From the NCBI GenBank assembly GCA_009746045.1, contig RPFO01002040.1:5001-35189 (forward strand): DNA of 30,189 bases, given 5' to 3'. The notes under the pieces were generated by a model that did not search any database, was not told the origin of the DNA, and was given only the letters and a program-made list of their open reading frames with translations. Both the position numbers and the translations under genes were made by a program. Below are positions 1 to 16,591 of the stretch, piece after piece. Origin of the DNA: Mesostigma viride (Eukaryota; Streptophyta; Mesostigmatophyceae; Mesostigmatales; Mesostigmataceae). The first letter of the stretch is position 1; each line of letters opens with the position of its first letter.

Positions 1-10
1 TTTGCGAATG

Positions 11-139
11 GCCAGGTGGCGTACAAGCATGCCCCTGACACCCGACAATCTTCCCATCGTTCGTATGCACCCCCGTAGATACCCCACGCGTTGCGAGATG
101 CCAGGTGGCATGCAGGCGCCACCCGGAGCCCAACTGTGG
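11..139 (+). repeat. two decayed copies of the downstream exon start
   Basis: The intron before the exon at 298 holds two degenerate copies of that exon's first ~35 bases with its AG acceptor. One starts at about 12 (CCAGGTGGCGTACAAGCATG) and one at about 101 (CCAGGTGGCATGCAGGCGCC, then ACCCGGAGCCCAA). The real copy at 295 reads CAGGTGGTCTACAAGCACCA, then CCCGGAGCCCAA. Spacing is ~90 and ~193 bases. Confidence 0.6.
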
Positions 140-297
140 CGCATGTCTGACCGTCCCATGTGTGTTTTACAGCTGACATCTAACCATCTTCCCCCTCTTG
201 CATATACCCCTGTGCTGACTTTGGAATTGACAATCCTGGCTGTAATCTCTGTGTTTGTTGAACTGTTGATCTGGATGGCTGTTGTCCATCATCACAG

Positions 298-462
298 GTG
301 GTCTACAAGCACCACCCGGAGCCCAAGCAGCTCATCGTGGAGCTGGACCTGGTGGGCCACCTGCGGCGGCTGGTGGAGGGCGAGAAGGACCAGGTCATGG
401 TCCTGGTGAAGCAGATGGCGCAGGAGCTGATCCAGGCGCTGCACATAAATACCGTGCTGTGA
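298..462 (+). CDS. C-terminal exon of an unrecognised gene (partial)
   Basis: This is the last exon of a gene that begins upstream of the window. It follows a clean acceptor (CAG at 295-297) and reads 54 residues to a TGA at 460-462. Third codon positions are strongly G/C, like the ARG9 exons. The peptide starts VVYKHHPEPKQLIVELDLVG and continues as amphipathic helix (LVEGEKDQVMVLVKQMAQEL) to the C-terminus HINTVL. The spacing of Leu, Val and Ala would suit a helical-repeat (ARM/HEAT-like) end, but I cannot assign a family. The upstream 290 bases are intron and contain two decayed copies of this exon's start. A TGTAA at 1431-1435 could serve its poly(A) site. The exon call is fairly secure; the function is unknown. 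Confidence 0.55.
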   Translation: MVYKHHPEPKQLIVELDLVGHLRRLVEGEKDQVMVLVKQMAQELIQALHINTVL

Positions 463-2338
463 TGCAGCCCCTTCAAGGAATCCGCAAGTCCCTGCAAGGC
501 ATTCGCGAATCAACCCCTGTGTCTGGTCAGAGGCTGCGCATTTGTCTGTTGATGCTCGATCGATGCCAGTGCGCTGGAATGGTGAAGCCCCTTCACTTCA
601 TTGGGCATCAGGCCCCTTTACGCCAGTGGCCAGTTTTTGGCGATCGTTGATGGGGCATTGCGCATCATTGGCACGTGGCTTGGCATTATTCACCCGCGTG
701 TCCGAGCATAAGCCTGGCTCATGGGATGGGGATAAACTTCCCACAAGCAAGTCAGTACTCCCCATGCAGGCTGCTTGATGGCGCAGACACTTTTACGGCA
801 TGCTCCTATGTAGCTACCTCATTGTCCGGCCTGAGCAGGCGAGATTGTGAAATGGTGCTCGAGGATAAGATAAGACATCTGGGCTTGCTGCCGGGTGGGA
901 TCTATCTGGAAAGGTTGGGATGTTCCCAGAGAAAGGCATCATGGAACAAAAGTTGCCTGCTTGACTTTTTGCATGACAAAGACATAGGCTGCGTGACATG
1001 TTCTAAGAAGATTGGATCGTCTGGCGATTCACGGGGCGGAATTCACTGCAGGAACTAGACCGATCCCAGGAGGTGAACACGGCTGAAATTACGATCGAGG
1101 CTATACACAGTCATTTTATGTACACAATACTAAGTTATTATTATTTTTCCAACTGCATCCCACTAGGAACTGTTTCCATACATGATGCATGAAGGTACTC
1201 TTGCATACCTAGTGCTAGCTAGCTAGCATGCACAATATATTGCACTTACATGCGTGCTACATGCTAGCTAGCTGGCTAGCGCTATCGGCATGCACGCTGC
1301 CTGCATTCAATTATATATCGGCACGAGATGGTCTGATCACAGGGATCACACACATGACGTAGTGCAAGCACATACAATTCTAATTTCTAATTATCATGAT
1401 CGTCACCCATGGTGCAGATGCCGATGGGAATGTAAACTGATCGACCAAAGCTCGAAAGATTCAGAAGCAAGACTGACTTTATCAATCAGACAACCAAGCA
1501 AGATAGTTCGCACACTCTACAGATCATTCAATCAACACTGGCCAGCAAAGAACCTGACAAGAGCATCCTTTGCCGCAATCAAGACATTTTTGGCAGACTG
1601 GAACTACCGATTCTTCTGCCTCCAGCTACCAGCGGCAACGTTAACTGGCTGGCAGTTTCCTAGCTATTCATGTTCCCATCCATCCTACTCCCAACGGCGA
1701 GGAAATGCCACATGGGGCAGTGACCCAACACTGCCCCAGTTGCGACTTCTCTCCCCATCCCTCTACTAAAGGAAGCCAGGACCGCAGGTGGGTCACCATG
1801 GACCGCGCCACGCCTGGGAGGGACCCTGGCAGCCCTGACATGACGTGGTGGACAGCATGGTGATGAAATGGGCTCACCCGTCGCCGCATGTCATGATAGT
1901 TGTCTCACTTAGTTTCTCCTTGCTCGCGTGACCACGCAGGTCGTATGTCAGCTCACTCATCTGTCCATCCATCCCCGGCATCCCCACCATATGCCAGCAT
2001 ACCTCAATCTACGCCTTGAACCTATTGGCCTTCTCATTAGCCCACCCCCCCGCATTAGGCAAGCCAGGCCAGTGTCGGCACCCAGGAAACCTTCGCAATG
2101 GGCAGGCTTGGCCGTGGCGTGAGAGGCTGCAGTTACAAAGGCCTCAAGCCCTTGCTTCCCATGTGGGGGCACATGGTGCCTTGTGCGCCCAACGCCTGCC
2201 AATGGCTGGCATGCCCGTCTCACTTCATCCCCTTTCTCTCAAGAGCAAAGCGGAGAGCCCCAAAAGAATGGGCGCATCATGCACGTGCATCAAAGCTCGT
2301 TATTCTCCCATCCTCGGGCACTGATCGGTGTGCTAATT
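463..2338. other. 3' UTR and intergenic stretch, no gene seen
   Basis: There is no convincing coding sequence on either strand; the ORFs here lack biased codon use and splice context. It holds a palindromic GCTAGC-rich segment (about 1211-1277, two arms of the type CATGCTAGCTAGC that could pair). A TGTAA at 1431-1435 (+) is a possible poly(A) signal for the exon ending at 462. A TGTAA on the - strand at 2133-2137 is a possible signal for the gene at 2339-4176. Confidence 0.4.
2133..2137 (-). terminator. putative TGTAA poly(A) signal
   Basis: TTACA on the + strand reads TGTAA on the - strand, about 200 bases past the stop codon of the small membrane-protein gene. TGTAA is the established chlorophyte polyadenylation motif. 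Short motifs occur by chance, so this is weak. Confidence 0.3.
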
Positions 2339-4176
2339 TTAAGTACGGGCAACACGCTGCTTGACCGAGTTGTAGAGCACGGAGAGCAAGGAGATGCCCA
2401 GCAGGATGGCGTACGCGAGCGCTGCCTTGTATAGGCTCTGCACTGTCGCCTCTTTTTGCTCGTGGGGAGAGCCCTTGGACTCGTCCCACCACCTGGGGGC
2501 CAGAGCAGCGTGATGCAGGGTGACGTGAGCAAGAAGTCAAGCCAGGTGTTGTAAGTGATTTTCACTAGTATCCAAGAGACAACAGCGCAGGCACGGCATT
2601 ACTATACTACAGTGACCATGATATCAATGAGACAACCAGCGCAGGCATGGAATTACTATACTACAGTGACCATGATATCAATGAGACAACCAGCGCAGGC
2701 ATGGCATTACTATACTATAGTGACCATGGTATCCATGAGACAACCAGGGCAGGCCAGAAATCTGGAAGAATCCGGACCATGGTAGCTCGAGCCTGCTGTT
2801 ACCTTATCCACGTTTGTCGAGTCATTCAGGATGATGGAAATGAATGGAGGTGGATATGAGTAGCCGTGGGCACTACAACTTATGGCTGGCTAACATGCAT
2901 CGAGGCCCAGACAGTGTAGCTATATATGTAGTAAGCATACATTGTAATTCTCCCCCCCATGACAGGCTCCCACAGTTATTCTTCCCCCCCATGACAGGCT
3001 CCCCCTTCGCTGGGCATAGCTTGAAGATCATGGGGATGCAAGTGCCCTGGTGCACCTAGAGCAAGGGTCCTTTACATCCCCACCCTTGCAGGAAGTAGCT
3101 TAGGATGTATGATAGGCCATATGCCCCCTCTCAAGGGCTATGTGCTACATATACTCCCAACGGAGTTATGTGACAATTCAATACATTGTTATTAAGCTGG
3201 TTGTCTCCTTGATACATTATACATGTAGTAAGAACAAAAATAGATTAAAAGTGATGATCTAAAGAAACAGTCCTATGAAATAGAGTAGTGTTTCGAAGAA
3301 TAAGACAAGTATGGCAATGTCTGATATGCATGGGCTAGTGGCAAGTCCGATGTGTGAATGCTGCTGCTGGGAGTTGCCAATCTTGGCAAAAGTTCACAGG
3401 GCGGTAAAATGAAACCTGGTGAGGTGCTAAGGAGGATGCAGGCTACTTCCAAAGAAAAACAGTTGACACCATCAATATTCAAAGATAGCTATTTGTATTG
3501 CTTGAGATAGTCGTCAAATTCAGCACAAAAATCATACGCGGCCAGCTGCCAAGAGCGAAGCTAGATGTACACATGGTGATAATGGCAATGCCCATGACAA
3601 TCCAGACTACGAACATGGATTAGTGGAAAAGAGACAAACTTACTCGCCAATGTACGGATAGTCATGGTTGATGACCCAGCCTGCAAGGGCGCCGAGGCAC
3701 ACGAACATCATGTAGTCAGCATAGTGCTTCATCGCGCCATTGGGCATTTGTGAGGAGGTAGGTGAAGCTGGAAGTCTCGTCGTGAGGGAGGTAATTTGTA
3801 GGGCATCCATGTGTACATGCACACAATGCTTTCAAAGAAACGACGACGCTCTCATGCAAGGAGGTAAACGCGGAAATGTCAGAATGCTCGCCAACGGCAT
3901 GCATGGCAAAGCAACGTACTCATTCCCAGAGCTGTCAACGCCCCGAAAATCGAGAGCAAAGCACCGGCGATTGATCCTGCATAAGCGATAAAACGCGGAT
4001 AACCGTTTACAGGGCAAAGCTTTCGTTAACAACGATATTATTTATTTGGACGGAACATGCGTCCCATTTCGGAAAGGCTCCGTGTCAAATTTGATGCATC
4101 AGCACAGCTCGTGTAAGAAACGAGCATGGTAATCGGTGTATAATCATTTCGAGGACGCACCTACGGGCCCACACAT
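2339..4176 (-). CDS. small three-TM membrane protein, ribonuclease kappa-like (tentative)
   Basis: Four exons on the - strand join in phase with GT-AG borders: 4176-4161 (ATG, ends phase 1), 3976-3920 (ends phase 1), 3767-3644 (donor GTAAGT, ends phase 2) and 2492-2339 (TAA at 2341-2339). The product is 116 residues. It begins MCGPVG and runs into a first hydrophobic helix (SIAGALLSIFGALTALGM). A second follows (YMMFVCLGALAGWVI), then a polar loop (NHDYPYIGEWWDESKGSP), a third helix (ALAYAILLGISLLSVLYNSV) and a basic tail (KQRVART). The N-terminal Cys-Gly-Pro before a helix, the small size and the basic end recall ribonuclease kappa, a membrane RNase associated with the V-ATPase. That family normally has two helices, so the assignment is tentative. 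The 3' intron (1.15 kb) is full of repeats. The first exon is only 16 bases, so the start is the least certain part. Confidence 0.6.
2568..2760. repeat. 54-bp minisatellite, about 3.5 units
   Basis: The shared motif GAGACAAC starts at 2576, 2629, 2683 and 2737, i.e. units of 53-54 bp. Each unit begins with the end of the dispersed SINE-like repeat (TATCAATGAGACAACCAGCG) and continues with an AT-rich segment containing ACTATACTACAGTGACCATG. The last unit runs into a longer SINE-like copy. Confidence 0.8.
2731..2895 (-). mobile_element. SINE-like retroposon copy
   Basis: This segment aligns along its length with the insert at 22198-22369, sharing GAGACAACCAG, GGCCAGAAATC, AATCCGGACCATGGTAGCTC, TCGAGTC.TTCAGGATGATG and TTATGGCTGGCT. 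Orientation is assigned - because truncated family members always keep the end reading GGTTGTCTC.TTGA, as expected for a 3' end. It lies in the last intron of the membrane-protein gene. Confidence 0.6.
2950..3180 (+). mobile_element. 5'-truncated 3' end of the ORF1-only retroposon
   Basis: From about 2980 the sequence is nearly identical to 16379-16569, the 3' UTR of the retroposon at 14869-16591, and ends with the family terminus CTCCCAACGGAGTTATG plus a short AATTC-type tail. It is flanked by ATACATTGTAATT (2937-2949) and ATACATTGTTATT (3181-3193), a 13-bp target duplication with one mismatch. It sits in an intron of the - strand membrane-protein gene, antisense to it. High similarity to the distant copy suggests recent insertion. 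Confidence 0.75.
3195..3211 (+). mobile_element. 17-bp SINE-like remnant
   Basis: AGCTGGTTGTCTCCTTG matches the constant end of the SINE-like family. ATACATT occurs on both sides (3181-3187 and 3212-3218). It is too short to be sure. Confidence 0.3.
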
Positions 4177-5261
4177 GGTGTTGGCTTCTGTTTTCTCAGA
4201 ATGTAAATTGATGCGCCACCACTGGACGCGTTTCCTGCTGCCTTAATCCCACAGCAAGATACAACCCCTGCACAATGCCAGGGTTTTTCTGTCAACCTTT
4301 ACTGCTTTCGCACCGTTCGCACACAACGCGACAAGCGAATGCTTCACGGCTATTGAACTGTTGCTAAACAAATGTGGCTGCCAGGCCCGTTAGCACCACG
4401 TACTTCAGCAAGGGGAAATGGGGGTCAGATCGTGGCCAGGAACGCCATGGCCTCGACGCGTGAGAACGCATGCATGGAGCCAGCGTCCAGCAGGCTCCAG
4501 CAGGGAGGGCTCCAGTTGCTGGCGCCCGGTGACTCGCGGGCCGGGCGACGCCGGCTGACCCGATGCCCACGTCACAACGTGTGCACCCAGTAAGTTCTTG
4601 TTGTTGTTGTTGTGTCCCACGCCGCACATGGGCAGCAGAGAATCTATAGTAGACAGTACCTCTTATTAAGATTACTTTCTACCTTCATTGAATACTTTAT
4701 CACCAGTATCAAGTAACACGGTGCGCGTCTCTCAACTCGGGCTACAACAACAACAACAACAACTTGGGCTGGTATTGGCTCGTGGAGCCAGCCAGCCAGG
4801 TCATGCTGACTGACTGAGGTTGGTTCCAGGAGTCGTACGGACAATTATGTGCTTCGAAATCCGAGGCCCGCAGTAAATACCGTGACCTTGTAGTGACGGT
4901 TCGCAGAAACCCGGATCCGGTTGGCGGTTCGCACAACCAAGGGCTCAAGAGTCTGGAGTTCGGAAGGTCGCCGAGCGCCTGCCCCCCAAGCTTCAACCCT
5001 GGCGTCACAGTAGCAAGTGATTCGGTGCGCCTGAGCCAGGCGGAGATCAGTTCAAGGGTCACCCCAAGGTTCAAGGCCGGAATTTATTACTGTACGTCCA
5101 GCGCGCTGAGCTGGTACGTGAGCTTGTATTTTTCCCCTGCTGCTGCCAACATGCCTGGGAAGCCATAGCTTTGGGAGGGATCTGTCCCGGAATTTGCAGC
5201 GAATTCTGTGTTAGAAGCGGGTCTGGGTGCTTGTAAATACAGTTTTCAATCATCTACAGCT
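4177..5261. promoter_or_regulatory. divergent intergenic region with a GTT/AAC inverted repeat
   Basis: This region separates the start codons of the - strand membrane-protein gene and the + strand ARG9, so it must hold both promoters and 5' UTRs. No clear TATA box is seen. A GTT microsatellite (about 4598-4614) and a CAA microsatellite (about 4745-4763) form an inverted pair roughly 130 bases apart. No gene is recognised; the ORFs here are not supported. Confidence 0.4.
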
Positions 5262-11853
<6,592 letters not shown>

Positions 11854-12345
11854 ACGTGAACGCCCTTTTGGCTGCGGCGCTGCAGAGCTGCCCTGAACGT
11901 GAAACGCCTTTTGGCTGCGGCCCTGCATGCTCTGTGGTGCTCTATGGGGCTGCCCTGAAAGCGTACCCTGGTCTGGTACTCTAAAAAAGTGCAATGCGGT
12001 GTGATGGACCGTGTGCTTTGCGGCGCTGCCCTGAACATGTAGGTCCATTTGTCGAGCATGTGGCCTCTGATTCCAGGCGCTGCGAAGGTGAACACGCTGC
12101 GGGGCTGGTTCTCTCAAGGAGCGCGCTGCGGCGCTGCCCTGAACAAGGCTGGCTTGATCGAGGGTGAAGGCACGAGTGCGGCGGACCTTGCAGTGGCCAA
12201 GCTCCACGAGTGCTTTGCGCCGCTGCCCTGAGGACGGTGCCTTTTGCAGTGTTCATGAAGTGCTGCCTTGACCGCCCTTGAGCAAATCTGTGGATGCAAT
12301 GTTTCTGTGGATGAAATTCGTTCCTCTGCTGTCCTGAGGGCGATC
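11854..12345 (+). repeat. ARG9 3' UTR: serial decayed copies of the coding end and stop codon
   Basis: The end of the reading frame (GAGTGCTTTGCCGAGCTGCCCTGA) recurs downstream. Copies of GCTGCCCTGAA lie near 11886, 11949, 12023 and 12132. A longer copy (CACGAGTGCTTTGCGCCGC, then TGCCCTGA) lies near 12208-12231. Weaker ones (GTGCTGCCTTGA, CTGCTGTCCTGA) lie near 12259 and 12327. Confidence 0.75.
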
Positions 12346-12561
12346 TCTGCTCACAGTGCACACAGTGCGGCATCTTCTGCTGCTCACTGGAATGCCCGGC
12401 TGTGGAGTTCCTTGAGTGCTGTGATAATGGGCAGTGCCTGCTGCCACGTCGCAGCGGGGTGGAAGCGGCATGGCGGTTCGAGGCGGAGGCATCTATATCA
12501 TTCTGCGGTGGTGATCAACGGGGCATGGATGCGCACATTAGGCATAGCACGATAGTTAGCG

Positions 12562-12590
12562 ATTTCTGGCCTGCGCTGGCTGTCTCCTTG
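12562..12590 (+). mobile_element. 29-bp SINE-like insertion with 18-bp target duplication
   Basis: The insert begins ATTTCTGGCCTGCGCTGGCT and ends GTCTCCTTG, the reverse complement of the constant end of the SINE-like family. It is flanked by ATAGCACGATAGTTAGCG (12544-12561) and ATAGCACGACAGTTAGCG (12591-12608), one mismatch in 18. Confidence 0.7.
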
Positions 12591-12727
12591 ATAGCACGAC
12601 AGTTAGCGGCATTTTGTATACTACTTGATGTTTGCACGGCCATAGCATGGTGTACTGTTCTGATGGCATCAAGCTGCGCTGGCGAAGATTATGATATGAC
12701 CTCTGTGTCCCCACAATTGCTTGAGCA

Positions 12728-12732
12728 TGTAA
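12728..12732 (+). terminator. possible ARG9 poly(A) signal TGTAA
   Basis: This is the first TGTAA I find after the ARG9 stop. It would imply a 3' UTR of about 0.9 kb including the stop-codon echoes. It rests on motif evidence only. Confidence 0.3.
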
Positions 12733-12960
12733 GGCTTGAAGGACTGTCGGTGCTCTGTGCATGGGATGCGAGGACTGTCTTGTGATAGGGCTCGCATGAG
12801 TCACACTTTGTGTGACAGGGCTGCCTGGTTGCGAAGGTCGACTGGCATGTGGGAAATTAGAGGTTGATTCGCTTGTGGAGGTTCAAGGAGGCAACTGGTC
12901 AAGGTGGTAGACTAGCAGTGAGCCACATGGCAACTGTGCCATGATGTCCAAGAGACTTAA

Positions 12961-14697
12961 CCCGTGTTTTTTTACAACGCGATACATCGCGTTGTAGGGT
13001 TAGAACGCGATGTATCGCGTTGTAATCTGACACGTGGCAAACCTATTAAACATGCGATTTTTGGTCTGAAACTTTCAAGATAGGTCAGAAACATCTCATA
13101 GAATTCAAGAAAAAATCCTGGTATTTTTGGTATTTTTTTTGTGACAGCTGCAAACAAATATGTACCACTGAAATCAGGCATTTTCGCGGGACGAAGGTGA
13201 AGACGACGGCGATGGCGGCAGGTAGATCTCGCCAGTTTTCGCGCGAATTTCAGTGGCTGTTGGGTGGCACGACCATGATGATGCGTTCAAAGGTTGATAA
13301 TTAGGTTTCTACGAGTTTGTTGAGGTACTGGGGCAAAGGAAACGTAGTTTTTTCCAGTTTCTCACCCAACTTTCATGCGGAAACCCTGGAAACCGGCATA
13401 CATATTATTACGTCAAGACTCGGGTCTGCTGCGGCACCATGCTTGGTATTTCCATGGTGTTTCGACTTCTTAACACATGTTTATTCATTCCGAACGTCCG
13501 GACTCTCGGCTAAACCGAGAATTGTGCAGACTTTTATTGGGTAGCGCCGGGCATGATGGTGCCTGCAAATAGCGTAAGGCGTGACCGTGGCTATTGCTAC
13601 GGTATGCTGTATTTTCCTGGAAATGGCCTCTGCCACCGGCTCAATAGTGCTTGCAGGCGTAAGTATATCGTGTTTCTACCTAGTTTCTGCCAGTTTTCCA
13701 CTTATTTCTACCGACCTCTGCCCAGCCTCTCTAAGACCGCCATCCTACTCGACGTTGCTTGCATGTCAGCCATAGCAGGTTGCAGTTGTGCAGTATTTAG
13801 GTGCTGTATACGTCGTCAAGCCGTGCATATATCGTGAGGATTGGATGTTGATGGTTTATACTGCGTTGATTGTGCAAGAAGACCAGCTAGGTGCCCATAA
13901 TCATGGTGTATAATCATGTGTTGTTAGCATCTTGCCACCATTTGCTAGCATGCATTCCAGCGTCATCTTTGCCTGCATGTAAGCTCATGGATCACTCAAC
14001 CTATCCAAGCCTTGCATTACACGTGCCTCTTTCTTTCAGTATTGCACGCGTTATGGAATGAAAACCCAGCACCTCCGTTCCCACGAGGCATGTGCTCAAC
14101 ACGTTGTGAGAGTGGATGATGCTTTGGCTATGGCTGCCTGATTCAGTCATATTAGGTCATCCAGTCATGATGTTTGATGCATGTTTGATGCTGTATAACT
14201 TATACAACACCTATTTTCAACGTTTTGACCCTCCAAGCTCACTATGGCCCCGTTTATGGGGCTCATGTCGTTGCGTCATGTTGTGAAGGGCTCTCATTTT
14301 TCCCACTGCGTTGTACTGCGTTGTAATTGTGATGCTAATGAAAAATAGCTCCAGTGGCCCAATGGGCCTGAGTTTTGTTTCACAGAGCCTGCATATGTTG
14401 CCCATAGCTCGTGCAAGAAGCCAGATTTTTTTCATGAACCATTTGTGAATAAGCACATGACTTGTGACCTAGGGTCAAGAAATCGCGGTCATGGTCAGAC
14501 CCCCCTGTATTCAAACCAGTGTATCTCTCTAATGAATTAGCATTTTGTAGGTCTGAGTAGCTCAAAAAATCCTTTGATTTATGGGCTTTCAGGAAAGTAT
14601 ATACATGACCATGAAAAAAAATTTTGCTTAGGTGCTATACGCGTTCTAAAAAAAGCTTACAACGCGATATATCGCGTTCTAATTAAAAAAACACGGG
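12961..14697. mobile_element. TTAA-flanked piggyBac-like non-autonomous DNA transposon
   Basis: The 1737-bp element is flanked by TTAA at 12957-12960 and 14698-14701. Its ends are perfect 14-bp inverted repeats, CCCGTGTTTTTTTA. TTAA duplication and CCC-starting ends are the marks of the piggyBac superfamily. Inside each end lie palindromes of the type AACGCGATATATCGCGTT: two on the left (12976-12993 and 13004-13021) and one perfect on the right (14661-14678). No ORF resembles a piggyBac transposase and none is long enough. A short stretch after a TTTCAG (about 14040-14141) reads YCTRYGMKTQHLRSHEACAQ like a zinc-finger end, but I cannot place it. Likely mobilised in trans. Confidence 0.7.
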
Positions 14698-14780
14698 TTA
14701 ATATAAGGACCGAGCCTTGTCATGGCACGGTTGGAGGTATTTGAGCATTTCTCATCGTCGAGGTGGCCAGTGGGCCAGCG

Positions 14781-14849
14781 TTAATTAATTAATTAATTAA
14801 TTAATTAATTAATTAATTAATTAATTAATTAATTAATTAATTAATTAAT
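14781..14849. repeat. (TTAA)n microsatellite
   Basis: About 17 TTAA units lie 8 bp upstream of the target duplication of the ORF1 retroposon. The same simple sequence forms the tails of several related copies, so this is probably the tail of an older insertion. Confidence 0.95.
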
Positions 14850-14868
14850 CAAGAACATAGCTCCGTGC

Positions 14869-16150
14869 CCACCGGCCCAGAAGGCAGCGGCGCCACTAGC
14901 CAAGCTCTAGTGGTCGTCCAGCCCCCTGCTGCGCCCGCATCGCCAGCAGCGTCGCCCGAACCCAAGCGCAGTCGCCCTGACGGGCTGCTGGATGAGTACG
15001 ACTTTGACGCCAGCCAGCCCGGCTATTTTGACAAGCTTACACCCGATCGCATCCTGGGCCATGTGTTTTTCGGGACGCATGCCTCTCTTCTAGAACTGTG
15101 CAAGCAGCTTTACCACCAAGGTCGCCTTGTCAATGCCCACCTCCAGAGGCGCAATTTCGGCAAAGACGCCCTCAACGCCCGCCGCCCCCACCTCCAGCAA
15201 TTCACCCTCTTTTCCCTCCTTGGACGCTCCATCGAGGAGCTTTGGCCCCCAAAGCCCCTCACCACCACCTTAACCGAATCCTCCATCCGCTCACTCCTCA
15301 AGGAGGCCCTCGAGCAGCACGTGGCCCCCATCGCTGCAGATGTGGCGGCCATGGGCAGCACGCTGGCTGCCGAGCTCCCCCTCCTCTCCACCATCCCCAC
15401 CGCCACCGCCACCCTCCTCGCCTCCTCCACCGCCCCCACCTCCGACGCCATCACCGCCCAGCTCCGTGAAATCGACCAGCGTCTTAAAGACAACGCAATT
15501 GCCATCGAGGTCCTGCAGAACACCGCCGGCCTCACCGCCCAGGCGGTGAAGGACATTGCCGCCAAGCCAGCCCCTGCTGGCCTGGCCGGCGATGCTCCTC
15601 CCATCACGACCTGGGCGGACATGCTTAAGCAGCACACCACCTCCACCACCTCCGCCGTCGCAGCACAGCTCCAGCGGCAGACGCTTGACCTCCGCGAGGA
15701 GGCCGAGCTCGCCAAGCGCAGCCTCAACGTCATTGTCAAGAATCTCAAGATGGAGGAAGGTGAGAATTCCGAGAAGCTTGCGCGTGCTTTTGAGAGAGAA
15801 ATCCTTGATCGCATGGGCCTTACTGGTGAGATCGAGCTGGCCGCCCACCGCCTTCCCGCGCGCGGGGTAAGGCAGGGCCGCCCCCGCTCCTTCTCACCTT
15901 TAAGACCCCGGCGGACAAGATTTCTTTTCTCAGACGCCGCAAGCGGCTCGAGAAGACTCTCTTCACCCTTGATGACGACCTGACCCTGGCGCAGCAACAA
16001 CGGCGACGGGAGCTATGGCCGACCTACCTCCAGCTCCGGCAGACCAAGGCGGGGCAGCCGGTGTACTGGAAGGGGGCGGCCATCTACGTCGGCCACAAGC
16101 CCTGGCAGGCGACCCCCGCGGCCCCAGCGACTCCAGGCGCCCCAGCTTAG
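14869..16150 (+). pseudogene. L1 ORF1p-like protein, truncated and frameshifted
   Basis: This frame is open from the 5' truncation and, after one frameshift, reaches TAG at 16148-16150. It has a Pro/Ala-rich N-terminal part, a segment FDASQPGYFDKLTPDRILGH of unknown type, a Thr/Ala/Pro-rich linker, a helical stretch (LDLREEAELAKRS), and then an RRM-like block (LNVIVKNLKMEEGENSEK ... AHRLP). A basic C-terminal domain with LTFKTPADKISFLRRRKRL and QQQRRRELWPTYLQLR ends in GAAIYVGHKPW. The order and motifs match LINE-1 ORF1p, an RNA-binding nucleic-acid chaperone. One C is missing in the CCTTCCC run at about 15851-15857 relative to the copies at 21530 and 23370, shifting the frame before the C-terminal domain. 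Confidence 0.75.
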
Positions 16151-16591
16151 GGGAATACAGCAGTAGTGTAGATTAGATAGACCGTGGCCATGTACATGTA
16201 CGCCTCCTAGAGGCCCTATCCCAGCTAAGCCACGCGCTTTATTTAATCATGTACATGTGTGCCTATGATGAGCCACACTCCAGATGATGCCTAGCTTTAT
16301 TTAGTTATGTTGTGCCCATGCAGGGAGTAACTCTCTGCTGAGACGCCATGCCCTAGCTTTTTGTATAGCTATGCTGATCTTCCCCCCCATGACAGGCTCC
16401 CCCTTCGCTGGGCATAGCTTGAAGATCATGGGGATGCACGTGCCCTGGTGCACCTAGAGCAAGGGTCCTTTACATCCCCACCCTTGCAGGAAGTAGCTTA
16501 GGATGTATGATAGGCCATATGCCCCCTCTCAAGGGCTATGTGCTACATATACTCCCAACGGAGTTATGTTAAAATTCAAATTCAAATTCAA
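14869..16591 (+). mobile_element. ORF1-only non-LTR retroposon, 5'-truncated copy
   Basis: The copy is flanked by a perfect 12-bp target duplication, ATAGCTCCGTGC, at 14857-14868 and 16592-16603. It carries an L1-ORF1-like frame, a ~420-bp 3' UTR ending CTCCCAACGGAGTTATG and an (AAATTC)n tail (about 16571-16591). There is no reverse transcriptase or endonuclease between ORF1 and tail. Compared with the copy at 18754, it lacks the 5' UTR and N-terminus. These are the signatures of target-primed reverse transcription with 5' truncation. Confidence 0.85.

Noticed and set aside
2568-2760. Repeats resembling a CRISPR array
   Set aside because: Units are contiguous 54-mers without unique spacers, in a eukaryotic intron.
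3489-3545. - strand stretch reading LAAYDFCAEFDDYLKQYK then a stop, after an AG
   Set aside because: It looks like a last exon, but its phase does not match the donor at 3644-3643, whereas the exon at 2492 fits exactly. Kept in mind as a possible alternative end.
13553-13837. 94-residue ORF in the piggyBac-like element
   Set aside because: Cys-rich but without transposase motifs; far too short for a transposase.
15110-16000. Long - strand ORF of 296 residues opposite ORF1
   Set aside because: It is a shadow of the GC-biased ORF1 frame; the same antisense frame appears, broken differently, opposite the copy at 20494.
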